NCBI GenBank assembly: GCA_013361975.1
Contig: JABFXB010000536.1
Coordinates: forward strand, 1 to 7,388
DNA length: 7,388 nucleotides
Source: Dermatophilaceae bacterium
GTDB lineage: Bacteria; Actinomycetota; Actinomycetes; Actinomycetales; Dermatophilaceae
Reading direction: 5' to 3'
Notes under the pieces: model-generated
The model's input: only the letters and a program-made list of their open reading frames with translations
What the model was told of the DNA's origin: nothing
Database searches by the model: none
Part shown: positions 1 through 5,562 of the stretch, piece by piece
Position numbering within the stretch: position 1 is the first letter of the stretch
Layout of the letters: each line of letters starts with the position of its first letter
Made by a program: the position numbers and the translations under genes

Positions 1-6
1 GGTGAT

Positions 7-35
7 GGCCGGTCCCCTCGGGGACCGGCCTTTTT
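7..35 (+). terminator. Rho-independent terminator of an upstream plus-strand gene
   Basis: A perfect 10-bp GC-rich stem (7-16 with 21-30) closes a four-base loop CTCG and is followed directly by five T residues (31-35), the only T5 run in the window. The T-run lies on the plus-strand side only, so it stops transcription entering from the left. A TGA at 3-5 could be the stop codon of that gene, but only a few bases are visible. The hairpin without its U-tract might also slow transcription leaving thiL from the other side. Confidence 0.85.
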
Positions 36-85
36 CGTGCCCCGGCACCACGCGGGTCGAGGTGGCTCGTCGCGACCCGGCGCGA

Positions 86-93
86 CGGCATAC
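86..93 (-). repeat. GTATGCCG octamer, copy 1
   Basis: This copy is non-coding. It lies in the short gap between the left-edge terminator and the thiL stop codon. Confidence 0.6.
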
Positions 94-115
94 CTCGACG
101 GGGGTTGACGCGCCG

Positions 116-1117
116 TCAGGCGTCGCGGAAGTGGTCCCAGCCGGTGTGCCTGACGGCGCGGCCGTCGACGAGGATCGACGGGTGCTCGTCCCGGCCCGGC
201 GCCCGGACGACCCCGATGCGGCGCCACCCGTCTGGCAGCACGCCGGCCGGGAACGTGGCGAGGAGCGAGTGCTCCTCGCCGCCGGCGAGCACGCAGTCGA
301 GCGCGACCTCGGCACCGAGCGCGTCGGTGAGCGCTGCGACGTCAGAGGCGAGCGCCGCCCCCGAGACGTCGATGACGACGCCGCTGGCACGAGCCACCCG
401 CCCTCCGTCGCGCAGCAGGCCGTCGCTGAGGTCGAGCATCGAGGTGGCGCCTGCGGCAGCCGCCAGCGGACCCGCCTCGAGGGGCGGCTCGGGGCGCCGT
501 TGGTGGGCGACCGCCTCGGGCAGCTGTTCGACGGCTTCGGCCCGGAGCAGGCGCAGGCCCGCGTCCGCCAGGCCGAGCGAGCCGCAGACCGCGAGCACGT
601 CGCCGTCACGCGCCCCCGACCGCAGCACCGGCTCGCCGTCGAGCCGGCCGAGGGCCGTCACCGAGACCATGACGACCCCGGCGGGGGCCGATGACAGGTC
701 GCCCCCGAGCACGGCGACACCGGCCTCGGCGCAGGCCGCCGCGATCCCGGACACGTGGTCGAGCACCCACTCGAGCGACAGCTCGGGGTCGGCGACCAGG
801 GTCACGAGGACGCCGGTCGGGTGACCGCCCATCGCGGCGATGTCGGCGAGGTTCTGGGCGATGACCTTGTGGCCGACGTCGGCACCGGACGACCAGGCGT
901 CGAGCCAGTCGCGGCCCAGCACGACCGTGTCGGTGGTGGCGATGGTGCGCTCCGAGGTGCGCAGCACCGCCGCGTCGTCACCGGGCGCCACGAGCAGCTC
1001 GTCGGTCGGCGCGAACGTCGGCAGGATCCTCCCCAGCAGCTCGTCCTCGTCGAGCGAGCGCAGCGGCGTACCGCCCGTCATCATCGGCCCGCGCTCTGAC
1101 CGCTGCCCGTTCGGCAC
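116..1117 (-). CDS. thiL: Thiamine-monophosphate kinase ThiL
   Basis: ThiL phosphorylates thiamine monophosphate to thiamine pyrophosphate with ATP, the last step of cofactor synthesis, in the cytosol. The 333-residue product shows the PurM-like two-domain pattern: GDDAAV at 46-51, TTD at 61-63, an Asn-Leu-Ala-Asp stretch followed by AAMGG (89-98), LGGDLSSAP at 137-145, LDLSDGL at 228-234, and a GGEEHSLL segment (279-286) where many homologues have GGEDYELL. The length fits the family (about 310-340). The GTG start at 1117 is supported by an AAAGG ribosome-binding site about 11 bases upstream. ATG codons at residues 12 and 13 are alternative starts with poorer upstream sequences. It is transcribed away from the AsnC-type gene, and a candidate promoter and a dyad lie in the shared gap. 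Identity is secure from motifs; only the exact start is uncertain. Confidence 0.93.
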   Translation of the reverse strand: MPNGQRSERGPMMTGGTPLRSLDEDELLGRILPTFAPTDELLVAPGDDAAVLRTSERTIATTDTVVLGRDWLDAWSSGADVGHKVIAQNLADIAAMGGHPTGVLVTLVADPELSLEWVLDHVSGIAAACAEAGVAVLGGDLSSAPAGVVMVSVTALGRLDGEPVLRSGARDGDVLAVCGSLGLADAGLRLLRAEAVEQLPEAVAHQRRPEPPLEAGPLAAAAGATSMLDLSDGLLRDGGRVARASGVVIDVSGAALASDVAALTDALGAEVALDCVLAGGEEHSLLATFPAGVLPDGWRRIGVVRAPGRDEHPSILVDGRAVRHTGWDHFRDA

Positions 1118-1162
1118 GGATCACACAACCTTTCGGTGAACGGCCGTCTGAGGGCCCGGTTT

Positions 1163-1185
1163 CCATGGGACGCGAGGCCCCATGG
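1163..1185. promoter_or_regulatory. Operator-like inverted repeat in the thiL/AsnC-type gap
   Basis: CCATGGG (1163-1169) and CCCATGG (1179-1185) form perfect 7-bp arms around a 9-bp spacer, so the arm centres are 16 bp apart. It lies in the middle of the divergent gap, next to the candidate thiL -10 box. The geometry suits a dimeric regulator, but no specific factor can be named. It could instead form an RNA hairpin in the thiL leader. Confidence 0.45.
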
Positions 1186-1186
1186 C

Positions 1187-1216
1187 AAGGTAGCGTCAGG
1201 GCACGGTCGCAGTCAC
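1187..1216 (-). promoter_or_regulatory. Candidate promoter for thiL
   Basis: Reading the minus strand, GTGACT (1216-1211) resembles a -35 box. It is followed after 18 bases by TACCTT (1192-1187), a TANNNT-type -10 box. Transcription would start near 1180, giving a leader of about 60 bases that includes part of the 1163-1185 dyad. A plus-strand TAGCGT (1191-1196) overlaps this -10 box and might serve the opposite operon, but it has no recognisable -35. Confidence 0.35.
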
Positions 1217-1298
1217 ACTGAGGCCTGCCGTTCAGCTCGGCCGAGCCGGCGTCACGCCGTCCCGGCCGTCCATCGATCGACACACAGTGAGGTGACAC

Positions 1299-1532
1299 GT
1301 GGTCCAGGCGTACATCCTGATTCAGACCGAGGTCGGCAAGGCCGCGAGCGTGGCGGAGCAGATCGCCGGCATCTCGGGCGTGACCCTCGCCGAGGACGTC
1401 ACCGGCCCCTACGACGTGATCGCCCGCGTCGAGGCGTCCAACGTCGACGACCTCGGCCGGCTCGTCATCGCCAAGCTCCAGGACGTCCCCGGCATCACGC
1501 GCACGCTCACCTGCACGGTCGTGCACGTCTGA
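1299..1532 (+). CDS. Stand-alone Lrp/AsnC-type effector (RAM) domain protein
   Basis: The 77-residue protein is almost exactly one AsnC-family ligand-binding domain (beta-alpha-beta-beta-alpha-beta). It opens with an AYILIQTEVG strand, has the characteristic ISGVTLAEDVTGPYDVI turn (residues 25-41), then a helix with LGRLVIAKL and a last strand ending TLTCTVVHV. The N-terminal helix-turn-helix of full Lrp/AsnC regulators is absent, so it probably does not bind DNA itself. Such small proteins oligomerise and bind amino acids or other small ligands, and the ligand here is unknown. The GTG start is supported by GAGG at 1289-1292, six bases upstream. Its TGA stop overlaps the probable ribosome-binding site of the next gene, indicating one transcript with the DUF3515 lipoprotein. 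The fold call is confident; the role is not known. Confidence 0.87.
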   Translation: MVQAYILIQTEVGKAASVAEQIAGISGVTLAEDVTGPYDVIARVEASNVDDLGRLVIAKLQDVPGITRTLTCTVVHV

Positions 1533-1542
1533 GGCCCGTCCT

Positions 1543-1995
1543 CTGACCAGACGTCTGTCCACGACGGCGGCGCTGCTCGGCGCCGCCGTCGTGCTGTCCG
1601 CGCTGTCCGCCTGCAACCGCGCGCCCGAGGTGGCCTTGGCCGCGCAGGCGTCCGCACCGGTGTGCGCCTCGGCGAAGTGGCCCGCCGACGTCAGCGGCCG
1701 GGCCCGGGTCGCGACCCAGCCCGACGACCACTCGGTCGCCGCCTGGGGCGACCCGGCGATCATCGCCCGCTGCGGGCTCGACCCGCTCTCCCCCACCACC
1801 GACGACTGCGTGACCGTCGACGGCATCGACTGGGTGGTGCGTCCCCTCAGCGACGGCTCCGCCGCCACGACCTACGGACGTGACCCCGCCATCGAGGTCC
1901 TCGCCCCCGGAACCTACGGCGCGGTGCCGCTCCTGCTCCCCGCCTTCACGTCCGTCGCGAAGTCACTGCCCGAGACGGGTCGGCACTGCAGTTGA
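1543..1995 (+). CDS. DUF3515 family lipoprotein, probable CTG start
   Basis: This is a predicted secreted lipoprotein of about 150 residues. Residues 1-24 form a lipoprotein signal peptide: basic TRR at the N-terminus, a hydrophobic stretch (AALLGAAVVLSAL) and the lipobox L21-S22-A23-C24, with C24 the likely lipidated Cys. The mature part has the DUF3515 signature AAWGDPAIIARCGLDP (66-81) followed by a VDGIDW segment (92-97). It has four further Cys (41, 77, 89, 149), enough for two disulfides outside the membrane. No ATG, GTG or TTG occurs in frame early enough to include the signal peptide. The first GTG (1591) would begin inside the hydrophobic core and lose both arginines. CTG at 1543-1545 has GAGG exactly eight bases upstream, overlapping the previous stop, so it is preferred. 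The molecular function of DUF3515 is unknown. The gene is conserved next to ddl and thiL in actinomycetes. Confidence 0.83.
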   Translation: MTRRLSTTAALLGAAVVLSALSACNRAPEVALAAQASAPVCASAKWPADVSGRARVATQPDDHSVAAWGDPAIIARCGLDPLSPTTDDCVTVDGIDWVVRPLSDGSAATTYGRDPAIEVLAPGTYGAVPLLLPAFTSVAKSLPETGRHCS

Positions 1996-2010
1996 GGGCG
2001 TGTGCCGTCG

Positions 2011-2130
2011 GAAAGTGGGCACTCGACGCAGACCTGCCGGCACCCCACCCGGTCGAGTGCACATTTACCGTCGTAACGAGGGCACTCGACGCCGACCCGC
2101 CGGCCCCACCCAGTCGAGTGCCCAGTTCCC
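2011..2130. repeat. Two tandem long-armed inverted repeats between convergent genes
   Basis: The 11-mer GGGCACTCGAC occurs at 2017-2027 and 2080-2090. Its reverse complement GTCGAGTGCCC occurs at 2113-2123, and with one mismatch at 2052-2062. The four arms alternate in orientation, making two dyads with 24- and 22-base centres; the centres resemble each other (both contain GACC, GCCGGC and CCCACCC). Unit spacing is 61-63 bp. The similarity extends into the outer flanks: about 9 bases before the first arm match the reverse complement of those after the last at most positions. The element fills nearly the whole gap between the DUF3515 gene and ddl. It could form hairpins on both transcripts and so act as a bidirectional terminator or RNA stabiliser, although no T-run follows either dyad. 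It may also be a dispersed REP-like family. Confidence 0.8.
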
Positions 2131-2138
2131 GACGCCGG

Positions 2139-3275
2139 TCAGCGCAGGCCGGTGCGCCGCTCGAGCGCGAGCGAGAGCAGCTCGTCGATGAGGTCCGGGT
2201 AGTCGAGGCCGGACGCCGCCCACATGCGTGGGTACATCGAGGTCGGCGTGAAGCCGGGCATGGTGTTGATCTCGTTGACGACCACCCGGCCGTCGTCGGT
2301 GTAGAAGCAGTCCACGCGGGCCAGGCCCTCGCAGCCGAGCGCCTCGAAGGCCTCCGCCGCCAGGCGCTGGACCTCCTTGGAGATCTCCTCCGGCACGTCG
2401 GCCGGGCAGCTGAGGTCGACGTCGGCCTCGGCGAGGTACTTGGCCTCGAAGTCGTAGAAGGCGTGGTTGTCGTGGACCTGGATCTCGCCGACCTCCGAGG
2501 TGCGCGGCCCGGACGTGCCGTGGCCCTCGAGGACAGCGCACTCGATCTCGCGGCCCTGAATGCCCGCTTCGACGATCACCTTGGGGTCGTGCTCGCGGGC
2601 CACCTCGATGGCAGCCTCGAGGTCGGCGGGGTCGTCGACGCGGGTGATGCCCATCGACGACCCGGCGCGGGCGGGCTTCACGAAGAGCGGGTAGGCCAGC
2701 CCGGCGCACGCGTCCATCGCGGCCGCCTTGTCGGAGCGCCAGGCGCGGTCGGTGATGACGGCATACGGCCCGACGGGCAGGCCGTGGCCGGCGAAGACCA
2801 CCTTCATGTAGTGCTTGTCCATGCCGGCGGCGGAGGCGAAGACGCCCGAGCCGACGTAGCGGACGTCGGAGAGGTCGAGGAAGCCCTGGAGCGTGCCGTC
2901 CTCGCCGAACGGGCCGTGCAGAAGCGGGAAGACGACGTCGACCTGCCCGAGCTCACGCGGCGGCTGGCCCGACTCGAGCACCGTCAGCGAGGTCTCGCGC
3001 GTCGACAGGGGCAGCACGACGTGGGCGGGGCTCGCCTCGACCTCGGGCGTGCGGCCGGCGGTGAGCTCGAAGCGGCTCGGGTCGTCGGCCGCCAGCACCC
3101 ACTGGCCGTCACGCGAGATGCCGATCGGCACGACGTCGTACCTGCTGCGGTCGATGGCGCGCAGCACGCCGGCTGCGGTCGCACAGGAGACGGCGTGCTC
3201 CGACGAGCGACCTCCGAAGACGATGGCGACGCGGGGGCGGCTCTGCTGCTCGGGCTGGGGCTGGTCCGTGGTCAT
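2139..3275 (-). CDS. ddl: D-alanine--D-alanine ligase
   Basis: Ddl is a cytosolic ATP-grasp enzyme that joins two D-alanines for the peptidoglycan pentapeptide. The 378-residue product has GGRSSEHAVS (21-30) in the N-terminal domain, HGPFGEDGT (120-128), GMDK before the ATP-grasp domain (151-154), FVKPARAGSSMG (198-209), the omega loop FYDFEAKY (273-280) and the Mg-binding NEINTMPG (334-341). The Lys-Tyr pair ending the omega loop is the form associated with D-Ala-D-Ala rather than D-Ala-D-lactate ligases, so nothing here suggests glycopeptide resistance. The ATG at 3275 is chosen because homology starts shortly after it (VAIVFGG at 16-22); longer in-frame extensions run into the neighbouring gene. 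No clear ribosome-binding site precedes this ATG, but a -10-like box ends eight bases before it, so the message may be leaderless. It converges on the DUF3515 gene. Confidence 0.95.
   Translation of the reverse strand: MTTDQPQPEQQSRPRVAIVFGGRSSEHAVSCATAAGVLRAIDRSRYDVVPIGISRDGQWVLAADDPSRFELTAGRTPEVEASPAHVVLPLSTRETSLTVLESGQPPRELGQVDVVFPLLHGPFGEDGTLQGFLDLSDVRYVGSGVFASAAGMDKHYMKVVFAGHGLPVGPYAVITDRAWRSDKAAAMDACAGLAYPLFVKPARAGSSMGITRVDDPADLEAAIEVAREHDPKVIVEAGIQGREIECAVLEGHGTSGPRTSEVGEIQVHDNHAFYDFEAKYLAEADVDLSCPADVPEEISKEVQRLAAEAFEALGCEGLARVDCFYTDDGRVVVNEINTMPGFTPTSMYPRMWAASGLDYPDLIDELLSLALERRTGLR
2759..2766 (-). repeat. GTATGCCG octamer, copy 2
   Basis: This copy is inside ddl. It encodes Tyr-Ala of the PYAV segment (170-173) with the otherwise unused Tyr codon TAT. 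Confidence 0.6.
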
Positions 3276-3283
3276 CAGTCGAG

Positions 3284-3289
3284 ACTCTA
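3284..3289 (-). promoter_or_regulatory. Candidate -10 box for ddl, possibly leaderless
   Basis: TAGAGT fits the actinobacterial TANNNT -10 consensus and is followed by eight bases (CTCGACTG) before the ddl ATG. Transcription would start at or next to the initiation codon. No good -35 box is visible 17-18 bases upstream. It lies in one of only two TAT/ATA-containing spots in the window outside the GTATGC-type motif. Confidence 0.45.
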
Positions 3290-3312
3290 TCCCGACTGCC
3301 GAAGGCCCCTCG

Positions 3313-3318
3313 TACGCT
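3313..3318 (+). promoter_or_regulatory. Candidate -10 box for the trans-sulfuration gene, possibly leaderless
   Basis: TACGCT fits TANNNT and is separated from the GTG start at 3325 by only six bases (GAACGG), the spacing expected for leaderless messages. No purine-rich ribosome-binding site precedes the GTG at a useful distance. The -35 region (around 3290-3295) is weak and overlaps the opposing ddl promoter. Confidence 0.45.
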
Positions 3319-3324
3319 GAACGG

Positions 3325-4410
3325 GTGGCCAGCGAAGCGGATCCCCAGCACCTGCACGTCGACACGTTCGTGGTGGCGGCGGGGCGACCCGAGCGCTCCC
3401 CCGGCTCGTCGGCGAACGTGCCGGTGGAGCTGACGTCGACGTATGCCGCTGACGGTGACGTCAACTACGCCCGCTCGGGGAACCCGACGTGGAATGCCTT
3501 CGAGGAGGCTCTCGGCGGCCTCGAGGGCGGACGTGCGCTCGTGCACGCCTCCGGCATGGGCGCCATCTCGGCCGCCCTGTCGCTGCTGCCCGCCGGCGGC
3601 ACCGTCGTGGCGCCCGACACCACCTACAACGGCACCGGCGACCTGCTCGTCGCGCACGAGAAGGCCGGTGGCACCGTCGTGCGCGTCCACGCCACCGACA
3701 CCGACGGCTTCCTCGCCGCCCTCGAGTCGGCGGACCTCGTGTGGATCGAGTCGCCGACCAACCCGCTCATGGACGTCACCGAGCTCGACGTCGTGCTCGG
3801 CAGGGCCCGTGAGCTCGGCGTCACCAGCGTCGTCGACAACACGCTGTCGACTCCCCTGCTGTGCCGGCCGCTGTCGCTGGGCGCCGACGTCGTCGTGCAC
3901 TCGGTGACGAAGTACCTCTCGGGCCACAGCGATGTCGTGCTCGGCGCGACCGTCGTGGCCGACACCGAACGGGGCCGCGCGATCGGCGAGCGACTGTTCC
4001 GCCACCGCACGCTGCACGGCGCGATCGCGGGCCCCCTCGAGGTCTTCCTCGCGCTGCGCGGCCTGCGCACCCTGTCGGTGCGCTTCGAGCGGGCGAGCGC
4101 CAGCGCGGCCGAGCTCGCCCGGCGCCTGGCCGACCACCCGGGCGTCGAGCGGGTGCGCTACCCCGGCGCCGGCGCCATCCTCTCGATCGATGTCGCCGGT
4201 GACGCCGAGGCCGCCGAGCGGGTGTGCAGCGCGACGCGGCTGTGGCTGCACTCGACGAGCCTCGGCGGTGTCGAGTCGCAGGTCGAGCGACGCCGGCGCC
4301 ACCCCTCGGAGTCCGAGCAGGTGCCGGCCAGCCTGCTCCGTCTCTCCGTCGGCATCGAGCACGTCGACGACCTGTGGGCCGACCTCGACCAGGCACTGCG
4401 CACCGTCTGA
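3325..4410 (+). CDS. PLP-dependent trans-sulfuration enzyme (cystathionine gamma-synthase/lyase family)
   Basis: This is a cytosolic Cys/Met-metabolism PLP enzyme of the family that includes cystathionine gamma-synthase, cystathionine gamma-lyase and O-acylhomoserine sulfhydrylase. Visible landmarks in the 361-residue product are YARSGNPT (48-55), SGMGAIS (76-82, phosphate-binding), ESPTNP (142-147), the pyridine-N aspartate in VVDNT (D171), the Schiff-base lysine in SVTKYLSGHSD (K196), SLGGVES (312-318) and the likely substrate-carboxylate arginine in LLRLSVGIE (R339). It is shorter than the usual 380-400 residues. After RVRYPG the chain goes straight to AILSIDV, lacking about 15 residues present in typical members, and the Thr-His-Pro-rich loop is replaced by ERRRRHPSESEQVP. 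Exact specificity cannot be read from motifs, so no symbol is given. GTG 3325 is the start that gives a normal N-terminus. It diverges from ddl and converges on gpsA. Confidence 0.9.
   Translation: MASEADPQHLHVDTFVVAAGRPERSPGSSANVPVELTSTYAADGDVNYARSGNPTWNAFEEALGGLEGGRALVHASGMGAISAALSLLPAGGTVVAPDTTYNGTGDLLVAHEKAGGTVVRVHATDTDGFLAALESADLVWIESPTNPLMDVTELDVVLGRARELGVTSVVDNTLSTPLLCRPLSLGADVVVHSVTKYLSGHSDVVLGATVVADTERGRAIGERLFRHRTLHGAIAGPLEVFLALRGLRTLSVRFERASASAAELARRLADHPGVERVRYPGAGAILSIDVAGDAEAAERVCSATRLWLHSTSLGGVESQVERRRRHPSESEQVPASLLRLSVGIEHVDDLWADLDQALRTV
3441..3448 (+). repeat. GTATGCCG octamer, copy 3
   Basis: This copy is inside the trans-sulfuration gene and encodes Tyr40-Ala41 with codon TAT. 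A second Tyr-Ala pair eight residues later uses TAC. Confidence 0.6.
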
Positions 4411-4563
4411 GGGTCTCCCCGGGGCGTATGCCGTCGCGCAGCGGGGCCCGGTGCGCCGGAGGATCGTCCACCTCGACACACGAAGTGCGAGGCCTCGGGT
4501 CGAGTCGTGCTCACGACGGCGTGGCCGCGCCGGGTTGCTGTGTCGCGCGGGCCGCCCTCGGTG
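4411..4563. other. Convergent intergenic gap without a clear terminator
   Basis: This 153-bp gap separates the trans-sulfuration gene from gpsA. It holds no convincing small gene and no hairpin with a T-run. Visible features are a GTATGCCG octamer (4426-4433), the palindrome CGAGGCCTCG (4488-4497) and GTCGTG-CT-CACGAC (4504-4517). The two short dyads might weakly terminate or pair in RNA, but neither resembles a standard terminator. Confidence 0.5.
4426..4433 (+). repeat. GTATGCCG octamer, copy 4
   Basis: This copy is non-coding, 15 bases past the stop codon of the trans-sulfuration gene. Confidence 0.6.
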
Positions 4564-5562
4564 TCAGTGCTTCTCGGCCTTGAGATCGCGCGACATGAGG
4601 CGGGGCCCGACCTCGCTCGCCGAGTGGCCGTCGCGGATCACCGCGACCACCTGCTCGCAGATCGGCATGACGACGTCGTGCTGCTCGGCGAGAGTCAGGA
4701 TCGACTGGCAGGACTTCACGCCCTCGGTCGTCGTGCGCAGCTCGGCCGTCGCCTCGTCGACCGTCATGCCGCGCCCGAGCCGCACGCCGAAGGAGTGGTT
4801 GCGCGACAGCGGCGACATGCACGTGGCGATGAGGTCGCCGACGCCGGCGAGCCCCATGAAGGTCTGCGGATGGGCACCGAGGGCGAGCCCGAGGCGGGTC
4901 GTCTCGGCGAGCCCGCGCGTGATGATCGTCGCCTTGGTGTTGTCGCCGAAGCCCATCCCCTCGGCCATCCCCGACGCGAGCGCGACGACGTTCTTCGTGG
5001 CGCCGCACACCTCCGCGCCGATGACGTCGGTGTCGGTGTAGGGACGGAAGTAGGGCGTGGCGCAGGCGCTCGCCACACGCTCGGCGGTCTCCATGTCGGT
5101 GCAGGCGACGACGCCGGCGGCGGGCTGGCGGCGGGCGATCTCGGGCGCGAGGTTGGGGCCGGACACGACCACCACCCGGTGCGTCTCGACATCGGCCGCC
5201 TCGGCGATCACCTCGCTCATCCGCATGGTCGTGCCCAGCTCGACGCCCTTCATGAGCGAGACCACCGGGGCGTCCGGCGGGATGGACGTGCCCCAGTCCG
5301 AGAGGTTGGCGCGCAGGGTCTGCGAGGGCACGGCCAGCACGACGACGTCGGCACCGGCCAGGGCCCCACCCGGCTCTGTCGTGGCCCGCACGGTCTGCGG
5401 CAGCGCGAGCTCGGGGAGGTAGGCCTCGTTGCGGCCGCCGTTGATCGCGTCGGCCACCTCGGCGCGTCGGGCCCACATCGTCACGTCGCAGCCGGCATCC
5501 GCGAGGATCGCCCCGAACGCGGTGCCCCAGTTGCCGCTGCCCATGACGGCGACGCGTGTCAC
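4564..5562 (-). CDS. gpsA: NAD(P)-dependent glycerol-3-phosphate dehydrogenase
   Basis: GpsA reduces dihydroxyacetone phosphate to sn-glycerol-3-phosphate, the backbone for phospholipids. The 332-residue length is normal. Motifs: nucleotide-binding GSGNWGTAF (8-16), VSLMKGVE (101-108), SGPNLAPEIA (134-143), catalytic lysine in GATKN (K190), GDNTKATIITRG (206-217), GLAGVGDLIATC (237-248), SRNHSFG (253-259) and TTEGVKS (278-284). The GTG start overlaps the plsC stop in a GTGA quartet, so translation is probably coupled. A modest G-rich stretch just upstream may serve as ribosome-binding site. Its product feeds the acylation pathway in which PlsC acts, which explains the pairing. The C-terminus ends shortly after LMSRDLKAE, and no terminator is evident beyond it. 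Confidence 0.96.
   Translation of the reverse strand: MTRVAVMGSGNWGTAFGAILADAGCDVTMWARRAEVADAINGGRNEAYLPELALPQTVRATTEPGGALAGADVVVLAVPSQTLRANLSDWGTSIPPDAPVVSLMKGVELGTTMRMSEVIAEAADVETHRVVVVSGPNLAPEIARRQPAAGVVACTDMETAERVASACATPYFRPYTDTDVIGAEVCGATKNVVALASGMAEGMGFGDNTKATIITRGLAETTRLGLALGAHPQTFMGLAGVGDLIATCMSPLSRNHSFGVRLGRGMTVDEATAELRTTTEGVKSCQSILTLAEQHDVVMPICEQVVAVIRDGHSASEVGPRLMSRDLKAEKH

Noticed and set aside
1118..1298. TPP riboswitch upstream of thiL
   Set aside because: I looked for the conserved CTGAGA and the downstream thi-box core on the minus strand and found neither.
2139..3275. Vancomycin-resistance-type D-Ala-D-Lac or D-Ala-D-Ser ligase
   Set aside because: The omega loop ends with EAKY (277-280), the Lys-Tyr form of ordinary D-Ala-D-Ala ligases, and no van-type neighbours are present.
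1992..3320. Long open frame on the plus strand opposite ddl
   Set aside because: It is the complement of a well-conserved ddl gene. The peptide is low-complexity Arg/Gly/Val/Asp-rich with no family motif, as expected for antisense frames in very GC-rich DNA.
3109..4479. Long minus-strand open frame opposite the trans-sulfuration gene
   Set aside because: It shows no recognisable motif and its composition is typical of an antisense shadow. The plus-strand frame carries every catalytic landmark of its family.
4488..4517. Terminator between the trans-sulfuration gene and gpsA
   Set aside because: The two dyads have either no loop or a two-base loop and no T-run, so they do not meet the criteria for a rho-independent terminator.
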